DNA of 64,000 nucleotides from Rhodopseudomonas boonkerdii. GTDB lineage: Bacteria > Pseudomonadota > Alphaproteobacteria > Rhizobiales > Xanthobacteraceae. The stretch is from NCBI RefSeq assembly GCF_021184025.1, contig NZ_CP036537.1:3596001-3660000 (forward strand). Reading direction: 5' to 3'. This document shows positions 36,338 to 46,000 of this stretch, piece after piece (position 1 is the stretch's first letter; each line of letters opens with the position of its first letter). The translations under genes were made by a program, and so were the position numbers. The notes beneath the pieces were generated by a model. It saw only the letters and a program-made list of their open reading frames with translations, searched no databases and was not told the DNA's origin.

Positions 36338-36673
36338 TCAGGCAGCCGAGGTCATCTTCGCGATAAAGCCTTCGAACGGCTTGCAGGCCTGCTTGGCGAG
36401 GTCGGCATAGAGGCCGCCGATCTTCTGCCCTTCGGTGACGAAATTCTCATAGGCCATCCGGGCATAGTCGCCCTGGATCTCGAACGCCTTCTCCATCGAC
36501 TTGACGGTCGCCAGTTCGGTCACCATCGCATTGCCGTCTTCCATCGACTTCTTCGCATAGTCACCGACCGCCGTCGCGATTGCCTGCGCATTGCTGCCCA
36601 TCTCCGCCGCCGAAGCCACGGCGCTGGCAAACTGCTCCTGGCCATATTGCTGCAGATCTTCAAACTTGATCAT
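36338..36673 (-). CDS. phaP: phasin family protein (PHB granule coat)
   Basis: A 111-residue helical protein: FEDLQQYGQEQFASAVASAA, AQAIATAVGDYAKKSMEDGN, ATVKSMEKAFEIQGDYARMA and YENFVTEGQKIGGLYADLAK. This is the phasin_2 pattern of Rhizobiales PhaP, an amphipathic protein on polyhydroxybutyrate granules. ATG 36673 is preferred since AAGG lies 6 bases before it; the ATG two codons earlier lacks spacing. Direct repeats overlap its promoter. The granule role is family knowledge. Confidence 0.85.
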   Translation of the reverse strand: MIKFEDLQQYGQEQFASAVASAAEMGSNAQAIATAVGDYAKKSMEDGNAMVTELATVKSMEKAFEIQGDYARMAYENFVTEGQKIGGLYADLAKQACKPFEGFIAKMTSAA

Positions 36674-36739
36674 GGACATCCTTTCCCGGATTGCATGGGC
36701 GGGCGGAACCGGGTTCCAGCCCGTGAAAGTCAGCCCGCA

Positions 36740-36788
36740 TCTATCCCGCAATGCACAATCCGGTCAAGAAAGGCGTGCAACGCACAAT
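36740..36788 (-). promoter_or_regulatory. phasin promoter with two direct repeats (candidate PhaR sites)
   Basis: On the minus strand, TTGACC (-35, 36767-36762) is followed after 16 bases by GATAGA (weak -10, 36745-36740). Two near-identical 12-mers, ATTGTGCGTTGC (36788-36777) and ATTGTGCATTGC (36759-36748), flank the -35 box and lie 29 bp apart. PhaR repressors commonly control phasin genes through TGC/GCA-rich sites, so this is a reasonable candidate. Confidence 0.4.
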
Positions 36789-37062
36789 TACCGGCATTTG
36801 CCTCGAATTCCGGTATGCGGCGCAAGATTTGCTTAACTGTTTGGCAACCCGGGCGACCTACCTTGATTCCCTGCATTGTTGCGTAATGGCCGCGAGGCCA
36901 AAAAACTGCGTGAGCACATGCTCTTAGCCAGAATGGCGAGATCAAATTGCCTTCCGTCGAGAGCGCGCTCAGGCCGACCACAAACTGAGACGAACCTCCG
37001 GGGTGCCGGGCATAATTTAGCCTCACCGGCGGGGGAATGAGACCGATCTGACGGGGAAGTCC

Positions 37063-38889
37063 ATGCTTCGCACAACGTTTGCTTCGTCGCGCACCCTTCG
37101 TGTGTGCGTACTGGGGCTTGTCACCATCGGCATTGCCGTCGCCTTCACGGTCGATACGGCGGATGCCCGCCGGCGGCACAAGGGCAAGGCGAAGAGCCAC
37201 GTCACCCGCGTCTCCAGCTACAACCCCGCTTTCGCTTCCATCATCGTCGATGGCAATTCCGGCGCCGTCCTGCAATCGACCAATCCGGACGCGCTGCGCC
37301 ATCCGGCCTCGCTCACCAAGATCATGACGCTGTACATGCTGTTCGAGAAGCTCGAACAGGGCAAGATTTCGCTCGATAGCCAGATGCCGGTCTCGCAGCA
37401 CGCTTCGGAGCAATCGCCAACCAAGCTTGGCCTGCGGCCCGGCCAGACGCTTCGCGTCGAGGACGCCATCAAGGGTCTCGTCACCCGTTCGGCCAATGAC
37501 GCCGCCGTCGTGATCGCCGAAGCGATCGCCGGCGATGAAGACGATTTCGCCAAGCTGATGACCCGCAAGGCCCGCGCGCTCGGCATGAGCCGCACCGTCT
37601 ATCGCAACGCCTCAGGCCTGCCCGACGATGCGCAGGTCACCACCGCCCGCGACCAGTCGGTGCTCGGCCGCGCCATTCAGGATCGCTTCCCGCGCTACTA
37701 TCGCTACTTCGCCACGGCCTCGTTCAATTTCCGTGGCCGCAACATCCGCAACCACAATCGCCTGATCGGCTCGGTAGAAGGCGTGGACGGTATCAAGACC
37801 GGCTATACCCGCGCCTCCGGCTTCAACCTCGTCTCCTCGATGAAGCGCGGCAACCGCCACCTTGTCGGCGTGGTGCTCGGCGGCCGCAGCGGCGGCTCGC
37901 GCGACGCCGCCATGCGCACGTTGCTCGCCGACAATCTCGAAAAGGGCGCCACCCGCCGTACCGTCGCGGCCATCACCGAGCGCAGTCCGGCGGAAGCTGC
38001 CACCGAGGTCGCCGAAGTCGAGGCAAAATCGCGCCCCACCGAAACGAAGCAGGTCAATGGTGCTATCCAGGTCGCCACCGCCACTCCACCTTCAGCGGAG
38101 CCTGTTGCCACGCCTGAACCCGCCCCTCGCCCTGCTGCCGCCGCAGCCGTCCCCAGCCGCTCTTTCCTGACCGCCGCAACCGCCGCCGTTCCGCCCGCCG
38201 CCGCGCCGATACCGCAGGCCCGCAGGCCCGATACCGGCTCGCTCAATAGCGGCGTGATCCAGTCCGAACCGATTGCGACCATTCCGGGATCCGCCGAGCC
38301 GATGAAGCCGGTCCGCGTCCGCACCGTTCAGGTGAAGTCGGGTCAGTACCGTGTCGCCTCGGCGAGCACCGAAACGTCGGCTCCGGCAGCGACCAACACC
38401 GTCGCAACCTCGAACGAGCCTCCGGCCCGCTCTCCCGAGACCACCAATTCGCTCTATGCCCGCTCGGAGATGCCGCGCCAGCCGGCCGGCCACGGCACCG
38501 GCAACGGTATCCTCGGCGTGCTGCCGGCCTCCAGCGTCCAGCATGGCGGCATGGCCATGGCCTATGCCGCTCCGCCGGCAGCAGCTCCGGCCCCTGCCCC
38601 ACAGGCCGTGCAGCAGGCCGGCTCGATCAAGCCCGCCACGGCGCATTCCGGCTGGATCATTCAGGTCGGCGCGCTCAGCAGCGAGAGCGAAGCCCAGACC
38701 CGGCTCGACGCCGCCCGCGACAGTGCGCGCGGCGCGCTCGGCAAGGCCGATCCTTTCACCGAGACCGTCGGTAACGGCTCGCGCAAGCTCTACCGCGCCC
38801 GCTTCGCCGGCCTGGACCGCGATCAGGCGGAGGCCGCGTGCAAGACGCTGAAGCGCTCGGACATTCCCTGCATCACCATCAGGAACTGA
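37063..38889 (+). CDS. D-alanyl-D-alanine carboxypeptidase with C-terminal SPOR domain
   Basis: A 608-residue exported protein. The signal segment spans about 12-35. The peptidase S11 catalytic motifs are SLTK at 83-86, SAN at 143-145 and KTG at 245-247. A long Pro/Ala/Thr-rich linker (about 300-525) leads to a SPOR domain from about 528 (SGWIIQVGALSSESEAQTRL, then KLYRARFAGLDRDQAEAACK). It trims the pentapeptide in peptidoglycan; SPOR binding to denuded glycan would target it to the septum. GGGGAAG precedes the ATG. A strong terminator follows. Confidence 0.95.
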   Translation: MLRTTFASSRTLRVCVLGLVTIGIAVAFTVDTADARRRHKGKAKSHVTRVSSYNPAFASIIVDGNSGAVLQSTNPDALRHPASLTKIMTLYMLFEKLEQGKISLDSQMPVSQHASEQSPTKLGLRPGQTLRVEDAIKGLVTRSANDAAVVIAEAIAGDEDDFAKLMTRKARALGMSRTVYRNASGLPDDAQVTTARDQSVLGRAIQDRFPRYYRYFATASFNFRGRNIRNHNRLIGSVEGVDGIKTGYTRASGFNLVSSMKRGNRHLVGVVLGGRSGGSRDAAMRTLLADNLEKGATRRTVAAITERSPAEAATEVAEVEAKSRPTETKQVNGAIQVATATPPSAEPVATPEPAPRPAAAAAVPSRSFLTAATAAVPPAAAPIPQARRPDTGSLNSGVIQSEPIATIPGSAEPMKPVRVRTVQVKSGQYRVASASTETSAPAATNTVATSNEPPARSPETTNSLYARSEMPRQPAGHGTGNGILGVLPASSVQHGGMAMAYAAPPAAAPAPAPQAVQQAGSIKPATAHSGWIIQVGALSSESEAQTRLDAARDSARGALGKADPFTETVGNGSRKLYRARFAGLDRDQAEAACKTLKRSDIPCITIRN

Positions 38890-38919
38890 TCGCCGCCAAC
38901 GTCTGCGCGACACACAAAC

Positions 38920-38946
38920 GGCCGGGACGATGTCCCGGCCGTTTTT
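38920..38946 (+). terminator. rho-independent terminator after the carboxypeptidase gene
   Basis: CGGCCGGGAC-GAT-GTCCCGGCCG is a 10-bp G+C stem followed by TTTTTC. It lies 30 bases past the stop. Confidence 0.88.
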
Positions 38947-39108
38947 CGTTTCACGGTAAATAAATCCTGCCGCGGGCAACCTCTCGTCAAGAAATCCGCA
39001 CTACAAAAACAGACGGGAAATGATCGATCACGCCGAACAACGGCGGACGACGGGGCGTCCCACAGAGAACGGAAGCACTCGCAGTCAGTGGCGTAAAGCG
39101 TTCTGGAG

Positions 39109-39615
39109 TTAGCTGCGATGCGTGCGAAGCAGAGTATCCTTGGCCTCGTTGACCCGAGCCGCCAGATACGTCGAGCCCCCTTGGTCGGGATGCAATTTCT
39201 TCATCAGGGATCGATGCGCCCGGCTGATCTCATCGCGCCCCGCCCCCGGCTTCACGCCAAGGATCTGATAGGCCTCCTCGTCCGACATTTTGCCCGGCGC
39301 CGCGCGCCCGCCATTCCGCCCTGCCGCATTGCCCTGCGCGTGCTGACGCCAGCCGGGAAACCGGCGGTCAAGCTCAGCTTCGGCCAGCCCGCCGCCGAAC
39401 GGCGCCCAGCCCAGCAGGCCAGCGCCAAATAATCCGATCGGAATGGCGACCCACAACTCGCCTCGCAACCCGGTGAAGGCTGCCGCCGCCAGGCACAGCA
39501 CGCCGCCTGCAACTTTCACAGCCCGAGCCAACAGCGCCGGGTTTGCCGTCCGCAGCAGCTGCAGCAGCATGTAAAGAACGAAAACGGCGACGGCGCCGGC
39601 AATCAGTGTGGCCAT
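39109..39615 (-). CDS. membrane-anchored DnaJ-domain protein
   Basis: A 168-residue protein. Two hydrophobic segments (IAGAVAVFVLYMLLQLL; ELWVAIPIGLFGAGLLGWAP) are followed by a C-terminal J domain of about 60 residues: SDEEAYQILGVKPGAGRDEI, RAHRSLMKKLHPDQGGS with the HPD tripeptide, and RVNEAKDTLL. The layout resembles TIM14/DjlC-like tail-positioned J proteins. It would recruit DnaK to the inner membrane. The substrate is unknown. Confidence 0.88.
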   Translation of the reverse strand: MATLIAGAVAVFVLYMLLQLLRTANPALLARAVKVAGGVLCLAAAAFTGLRGELWVAIPIGLFGAGLLGWAPFGGGLAEAELDRRFPGWRQHAQGNAAGRNGGRAAPGKMSDEEAYQILGVKPGAGRDEISRAHRSLMKKLHPDQGGSTYLAARVNEAKDTLLRTHRS

Positions 39616-39710
39616 GCCGCGATCATTAGTCGGTTGTGGACGGGCTTGGAAGCGCGTGTAGGACCAGCTGACGTCGCATGCCGCCGCAGCGGATTACGCG
39701 GCAGCGCCGC

Positions 39711-40601
39711 TCAGTTCACGCTGGGCGTGTACTGGGCGAGCTTGCCGGGATCGGTCACCATGCTCTGCTGGGCGGGAGCCGGCCTGCCGGGCTTGTCCAG
39801 GATCTGAGGCTTCCCTTTCACAGGCGACAGCTTGCTGTCATCGTCGAGGAACTTCGACAGCAGCCCCTGGATCTTCTCCTTCAGCGCTTCCGGACCGCGA
39901 TCGCTCATATCCGTATGCTGCGCGCCTGTGTTGACGACGGTGATGCCGGCCTTCTCGCACACATCGTCATCGGGCACGACACCGGGATCGGGCTTGAACA
40001 CCGCGTCGTGCGACCGGAACGACAGGATCTTGAACTTGCCGTCGGTCATGAACGGCACACGCAGGTTATCCAGCGTCACGACCTTCTTGACCTCGTCCGG
40101 ATACTCCCGGGCGAAGAACATGGAAATGTCGCCGCCGTTGGAATGACCGACAAGGGTCAGGTGGTCGTAGTCGGAATTGGGCTGAATCTTCTTCAGCTCC
40201 TTGACCGCGAATTTGATGTTCTCGACACCGCGCTCATAGACCGGCAGACGGCCCACATACAATTCGCCCACATTGGTGACGAGCGGCGCATCGGTCGCCA
40301 GATCGTGCTGAATGCTCACGGCCATGTAGCCGCGTGCAGCAAACACGTTTGCGAGGAACGAGTACTCCGTGAACTTGACGGTGTTGCCGTGATTGAGGAT
40401 CGCGACCGGCAACGTGATCATGCCGGCATTCGCCTGCATTTCCTTGTCGCGGCGAACGGCGATATCCACCTGCACGGGACGATTACGTTCCTTGTCCATG
40501 AACGTCAGCGTCTCATGACGGATCGCCCACTTGCTCGCGGTGAAATACGCGACAGTGGTCAGTACGCAAACCGAAAGCAGGATCAGTAATCCGCGTTTCA
40601 T
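39711..40601 (-). CDS. exported alpha/beta hydrolase
   Basis: A 296-residue protein with an N-terminal signal or anchor (KRGLLILLSVCVLTTVAYF). The hydrolase core has the strand and oxyanion region LPVAILNHGNTVKFTEYSFL, the nucleophile elbow GHSNGG with Ser near 155, and a likely acid/His pair toward the C-terminus (NTGAQHTDM). The C-terminal 45 residues are Lys/Pro rich. No substrate can be named. The start 40601 follows GAGGGA. The perfect palindrome at 40688-40705 lies 87 bases upstream. Confidence 0.85.
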   Translation of the reverse strand: MKRGLLILLSVCVLTTVAYFTASKWAIRHETLTFMDKERNRPVQVDIAVRRDKEMQANAGMITLPVAILNHGNTVKFTEYSFLANVFAARGYMAVSIQHDLATDAPLVTNVGELYVGRLPVYERGVENIKFAVKELKKIQPNSDYDHLTLVGHSNGGDISMFFAREYPDEVKKVVTLDNLRVPFMTDGKFKILSFRSHDAVFKPDPGVVPDDDVCEKAGITVVNTGAQHTDMSDRGPEALKEKIQGLLSKFLDDDSKLSPVKGKPQILDKPGRPAPAQQSMVTDPGKLAQYTPSVN

Positions 40602-40687
40602 GTTCGGTCCCTCGGCGGGCTTCGCCGGTCCAGGCTGCGATGATTGTGATCGGTGGATGACAATGACCGCTGCTTGAACAGCATATA

Positions 40688-40705
40688 TGTCACAGCGCTG
40701 TGACA
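40688..40705. promoter_or_regulatory. perfect 18-bp palindrome upstream of the hydrolase gene
   Basis: TGTCACAGCGCTGTGACA is fully symmetric. AATGTT (40715-40720) and AACATT (40737-40742) form a second inverted pair close by. It lies in a 377-bp gap with no supported gene, 87 bases before the minus-strand hydrolase start, and looks like an operator for a dimeric repressor. Which one is unknown. Confidence 0.45.
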
Positions 40706-40978
40706 GGAAGGCTAAATGTTGTGACTCACGCGCCGTAACATTGTGCGCCGCATCCTTTTCTTGTGCAGTTGCGAATAAATCCACGGCTGAATTCAGCGAA
40801 CTTGAGCCGTTTCCGCAAGGGAACGAGGTTTCAAATGCGCCGGGAATACGACGACAAATCAACTGTCGAAGGCACCGCGCGTTCCGCGCTTCCTCCTTAT
40901 GTTACCGGTGAAATCGGCGTAACAAGTCGCTTCGCTCGAAGGCGAACAATAATTTCAATGACTTGCGGTACGGGCCGA

Positions 40979-41899
40979 TCAATTGTCGACGATGTCGTGA
41001 AGCTCCAGGGCCTTGTCGGCCTGCGCGGCCCATTCAGCCCGATTGGCGGCACGGCGGCGCCCCCGCTCGTCGAGCGGCAGTTTGAGCTTGCGGAGCAACT
41101 CCACCACCTCTTCGCGCGCGGTAACATGACCCATGCTCGGACGACGACCGAGAGTCGCCTCATTGAGATCATCGAGGGCGGTCAGGCCACGCGGGAAGAA
41201 CTCGCGATACATCACGCGCTCGGCCAGCCCGTCCACCGGGCGAAAGCCGAGTCGAAAGGCGAGCTCATCGAGCACACCCGCGACCAGCATCTTGTTGTGC
41301 GAACCGATCATGGAGAGGCGATTGCGTACCACGATCCAGTCGGTGGTGGAGCCGTCATGCTGGCGGCGCTTGCGCCTGGAATCGCGCGCCATCTCGGCGT
41401 AATGGCTTTCGCCGGTGACTGTGTAGTTCGTGGGATCGATCGTACCGAGCACATCGAAATCGAGAAAACTGTCATTGATCGGCGTGACCAGCGTGTCCGC
41501 CATCGAATGCGCCAGCCGCATCAGGAAAGTGTCGCTGCCCGGCGTATCGATGACAATGAAGTCATGACTGCGTTCCACTGCGGCCATCGCCTGCGCAAAC
41601 TGTTCGAGCTCGAAGGACTCGTTGTCCGCAATCTGCATGCTCTCGCCGAGTTGCAGGCAATGATGCTCCGGCACTTCGAGCGCCAGGTTCGCACGCTCTG
41701 CCCAGGCGCAGCGGTTGGTGATGTAGCGGGTAAAACTCTGCTGGCGACAATCGAGATCGATGGTGGCGACGCGTTGGCCCGCCTTGAGCAGGGCCACGGC
41801 GATATGCAGCGCGGTCGTGGACTTGCCCGACCCGCCCTTCTCGTTGCCGAGCACGATGACATGCGCCGTACCGGACTGCTGTGCGCTCCGCATCAACAT
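40979..41899 (-). CDS. mipZ: division-plane positioning ATPase MipZ
   Basis: A 306-residue ParA/MinD-type ATPase. The deviant Walker A is in [20 protein letters not shown]. The MipZ-specific features are the [16 protein letters not shown] segment, [47 protein letters not shown] and [13 protein letters not shown]. MipZ forms a bipolar gradient through ParB and blocks FtsZ assembly away from midcell. The start 41899 has GAGGGA 9 bases upstream; a start nearer Walker A is possible. It is divergent from panC, as in relatives. Confidence 0.93.
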   Translation of the reverse strand: MLMRSAQQSGTAHVIVLGNEKGGSGKSTTALHIAVALLKAGQRVATIDLDCRQQSFTRYITNRCAWAERANLALEVPEHHCLQLGESMQIADNESFELEQFAQAMAAVERSHDFIVIDTPGSDTFLMRLAHSMADTLVTPINDSFLDFDVLGTIDPTNYTVTGESHYAEMARDSRRKRRQHDGSTTDWIVVRNRLSMIGSHNKMLVAGVLDELAFRLGFRPVDGLAERVMYREFFPRGLTALDDLNEATLGRRPSMGHVTAREEVVELLRKLKLPLDERGRRRAANRAEWAAQADKALELHDIVDN

Positions 41900-42137
41900 C
41901 GTTCGCGATCCCTCGGGACCGTTTCCGATCCCTGCGATCATCTTCAAAGGCACGGTCGGACAACGGTCAAGAAAAATACGAACCTTGCGCGAGCCAGGTC
42001 CCTCGCCAACGCTTTTAATGATGAATCCGCCGCGGGATCGTAGCATCGGAGCACCACAGCGAAGGCTTGGCGCACCTATGCGCGCTTTGCTAAGCAGGCG
42101 CGCACGCATTCCACGCCGCCAACGACAACGAGCCAAC

Positions 42138-42992
42138 ATGCCCCGCCGCGCCCCCCAAATCGCCCGCACCCTCCCTGCCCTTCGCCGCGCCACGGACGGC
42201 CTGCGCGCACGCAAGGCGACCATCGGCATGGTGCCCACCATGGGCGCATTGCATGACGGTCATATCTCGCTGGTGCGCCTCGCCCAGCGCCGCTGCGACA
42301 AGGTTGTGGTGTCGATCTTCGTGAACCCGACCCAGTTCGCCCCCACCGAGGACTTCGGCGCCTATCCGCGTACCTGGAAGAGCGACCTTGCGAAACTGAC
42401 CGAGGCCGGCGCCGATCTGGTTTGGAATCCCGACGCCAAGGTCATGTATCCCGAGGGTTTTGCGACCAGGATCGTCACCGAGGGACCGGCCACCGCAGGT
42501 CTCGAAGATCGCTTCCGCCCGCATTTCTTCGGCGGCGTCGCCACCGTGGTCGGCAAGCTGTTCACCCAGGTGCGGCCCGACATGGCGTTCTTCGGCGAGA
42601 AGGATTTCCAGCAATTGAAGGTGGTGACGCGGATGGCGCGGGATCTCGATCTCGGCGTCAAGGTGATCGGTGCCACCACCGTGCGCGAACGCGACGGTCT
42701 CGCGATGTCGTCGCGCAATGTCTACCTGTCCCCCGACGATCGCGCGACCGCGCCGGTGCTGTACAAGGCCATGAAGGAAACCGCGAAGCGGTTGAAGGCC
42801 GGCGATGACGTCGCGAGCGCGCTTGCCGGTGGCGCCGCAATGATCGCCGATGCCGGCTTCGTGCTGGACTATTTCGAAGCGCGGCATGCGGAAACGCTGG
42901 CACCGGTCGCGTCCATGAAAGACGGCCCGGTACGGCTGCTTGTCGCCGCGAAACTCGGCAAGACGCGGCTGATCGATAATATCGGAGTGTAG
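42138..42992 (+). CDS. panC: pantothenate synthetase
   Basis: A 284-residue enzyme that joins pantoate and beta-alanine using ATP. Motifs are [18 protein letters not shown] with the HIGH-like signature, [53 protein letters not shown] and AMSSRNVYL (KMSKS-like). The ribosome-binding site is weak. Several upstream ATGs exist, but the family N-terminus ([14 protein letters not shown]) starts soon after 42138. panB is not in the window. Confidence 0.96.
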   Translation: MPRRAPQIARTLPALRRATDGLRARKATIGMVPTMGALHDGHISLVRLAQRRCDKVVVSIFVNPTQFAPTEDFGAYPRTWKSDLAKLTEAGADLVWNPDAKVMYPEGFATRIVTEGPATAGLEDRFRPHFFGGVATVVGKLFTQVRPDMAFFGEKDFQQLKVVTRMARDLDLGVKVIGATTVRERDGLAMSSRNVYLSPDDRATAPVLYKAMKETAKRLKAGDDVASALAGGAAMIADAGFVLDYFEARHAETLAPVASMKDGPVRLLVAAKLGKTRLIDNIGV

Positions 42993-43000
42993 CACGAGAA

Positions 43001-43090
43001 CGTAGGGCGGATGAGCGAAGCGTAATCCGCCGCGGAGTTTCAGCTATGCACTCGGCCGGCGGATTACGGCTTCGCCTCATCCGCCCTACG
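43001..43090. repeat. CGTAGGGCGGATGAG inverted repeat element
   Basis: CGTAGGGCGGATGAGCGAAG with TAATCCGCCGC, mirrored by CGGCGGATTACGGCTTCGCC and TCATCCGCCCTACGG. It fills the space between panC and the convergent indolepyruvate oxidoreductase gene. Confidence 0.8.
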
Positions 43091-43096
43091 GCAAAG

Positions 43097-46000
43097 TTAC
43101 TCCGCCGCGATCTGCCGGGGCACCGGCGGCGGGTTGACCAGATCCTTTGCTAGCGCTGCATAACGCGTCTGCGCGGCCTCCACTGCAGCTTCCTTCACCG
43201 GGCCATAGCCGCGGATCGTATCGGGGAGCGACAGCAGCTCCACCGCGATCTCGACATTCGCCGGCGACAGCAGACCCAGCACCGTCGCGATATCCTTCTC
43301 GTAGCCGGCGATCAGATCGCGCTCCATCTTGCGGTCGGCGCTGTAGCCGAACACATCGAGCGCCGTGCCGCGAAGGCCGCGTGCGCTTGCCAGCAGCTTG
43401 AACAACGGCATCATCCATGCGCCGAAGGCACGCTTCTTCGGTCGACCCGAGGCATCGACGCCGGGCAGGATCGGCGGCGCGAGATTGAAGTTGATCTTGA
43501 AATCGCCCTCGAACTGCTCGCGGAGCTGCTTCTCGAAGCGGCCGTCGGTATAGAGCCGCGCCACTTCGTATTCGTCCTTGTATGCGAGCAGTTTTGCGTA
43601 GTTGATCGCCACCGCGCGCGGTAGCGCGTCGTCATAGCCACCATGCGAGGCCGCGTTGCGGACACGGTCCACCGTGGCGCGATAACGCTCGGCGAGCTTC
43701 ACGTTCTGATAGTCGGTCAGCATGGCGGTGCGATGGGCGATGATCTCGTCCAGCGTCATCTCGTCCTGCGTCTTCGGCGCAGTGACCCCATCGCTGCCCT
43801 TGAGCATCGATGCCAGGCGCTCCGGATCGGCGGCGGCCAGACGCCCGAGCTGGAAGGCCAGCATGTTCATCTTGATCGAGACGCCATTGAGTTCGATCGC
43901 CTGTTCGATGGAGGCGCGCTGCACCGGCAGCAGGCCTTGCTGATAAGCATAGCCCATCATCATCATATTGGTGGCGATGCTGTCGCCGAGCAGACCTTCC
44001 GCGGCCTTGGTGAAATCGAGGAACGTCGATGTCTTGCGCAGCGCCATCGACAGCACGTCATTGACGCGGCCGCGCTGGAAATTGAAATCGCGATTGCGAA
44101 CGAAATCGGCGATCGGAATGAGATGCGTGTTGACGATGCCGGTGGTGCGCTCGCCCTCGCAGAGCGAGATGGTTTCCTTGGCGATGGCCACCACCTCATC
44201 GGCCGCGATCAGGAGGTCCGCCGTCCCGGTGACGATGCGCGAGCATGTCACCTCCGCGGTGTCATTCGACAGCCGCACATGGCTGAGCACCGCGCCACCC
44301 TTCTGCGCGAGGCCGGACATGTCGAGGATCATCGAGGCCTTGCCCTCGATATGCGCGGCCATGCCGAGCAGCGCGCCGATCGTCAGCACGCCGGTGCCGC
44401 CGACGCCGCCCACCGCGATGTTGTAGGGACGGTCCAGCGTCGGCCGTGAGGCCGGTTCAGGGATTTCGCCGATATTGCCGAGCTCCACCGGCGCCTTGCG
44501 CTTCAGCTTGCCGCCATCGACCGTGACGAAGGACGGGCAAAAGCCCTTGAGGCAGGAATAATCCTTGTTGCAGCTCGACTGATTGATGGTGCGCTTGCGG
44601 CCGAGTTCGGTTTCCAGCGGCTCCACCGAGATGCAGTTCGACTGCACCGAACAGTCGCCGCAGCCTTCGCAGACCGCGGGATTGATGATCACGCGGCGCT
44701 GCGGGTCTTCCAGAATACCCTTCTTGCGGCGGCGACGCTTCTCGGCGGCGCAGGTCTGCACGAAGACGATGGCCGAGCAGCCCGCGATCTCGCGGCATTC
44801 CTTCATCACGCGATCGAGCTCGTCGCGATGCGCGAGCCTGGTGCCGGGCGCGATGCTGCTCGCCGGATAGGCGTCCGGATTCTCCGACACGAGATAGATC
44901 GCGCGGATGCCTTCGGAGTGCAGCTGGAAGGTGATCTGCTGCGGCGAGAGTTCGCCGTCATGCTTCTGGCCTCCAGTCATGGCGACGGCGTCGTTATAGA
45001 GGATCTTGTAGGTGATGTTCGCCTTCGAGGCGATCGACTGCCGGATCGCCAGCGAACCGGAGTGGAAGTAAGTGCCGTCGCCGAGATTGGCGAAGATATG
45101 CTTTTCCTTGGTGAAGGGCGCGATACCGGTCCACGGCACGCCCTCGCCGCCCATATGGGTGAAGGTCTCGGTCGAGCGGTCCATCCACAACGACATGAAG
45201 TGACAGCCGATGCCGGCCATGGCGCGCGAGCCTTCCGGCACCTTGGTCGACGTATTGTGCGGGCAGCCCGAGCAGAAGTACGGCGTGCGCGTGATCGGCA
45301 CGACGTTCTGCACCTGCGAGGCTTCGCGGCCGTGAAACCAGTCCGCCTTGGCGCGCAGCAATGCGGCGATCTCGGGATCGATCTCCATCGCCAACAGCCG
45401 ATCGACCATCGAGGTCGCCAGCTTGGCGACACTCAGCTCCTCCGCGAAAGGCAGGAAGCGCTGGTCATGGGAGTCCATCTTGCCGACGATGCGCGGACGC
45501 ACGTCGTCACGCCAGTTGAACAGCTCCTGCTTGACCTGGTTCTCGACGATCTCGCGGCGTTCCTCGACGATGAAAATCTCCTCGAGACCCACCGCGAATT
45601 TGCGCACGCCTTCCGGCTCCAGCGGCCACGGCATGCCGATCTTGTACAGCCGCAGCCCGATCTTCGCGGCGACCTGTTCGGTGATCCCCAGCTCGCGTAG
45701 CGCCTGCCGCACGTCCTCGTAGCTCTTGCCCGAGGCCATGATGCCGAAGCGCGCATTCGGGCTATCGATGGTGACGCGGTTGATATTGTTGGCGCGCGCA
45801 AAGGCGATCGCAGCAAAGCCCTTGTAGTCCTGCAGGCGGCGGTCCTGCGCATAACGGTCGTCGGGCCAGCGCAGATTGAGACCACCGGGCGGCATCTCGA
45901 AATCCGTCGGAATCTTGAAAGGCGTCATCTCATCGTTGAGGTTAATCTCCGCGGTGGTCTCCACCGTCTCGGTGATCACCTTCATGCCGACCCAGCAGCC

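Noticed and set aside
40763..42043. Plus-strand 426-codon frame with a fair GAGG-like site before ATG 40835
   Set aside because: Most of it is antisense to mipZ and has no family-like features; long open frames opposite real genes are expected at this G+C content.
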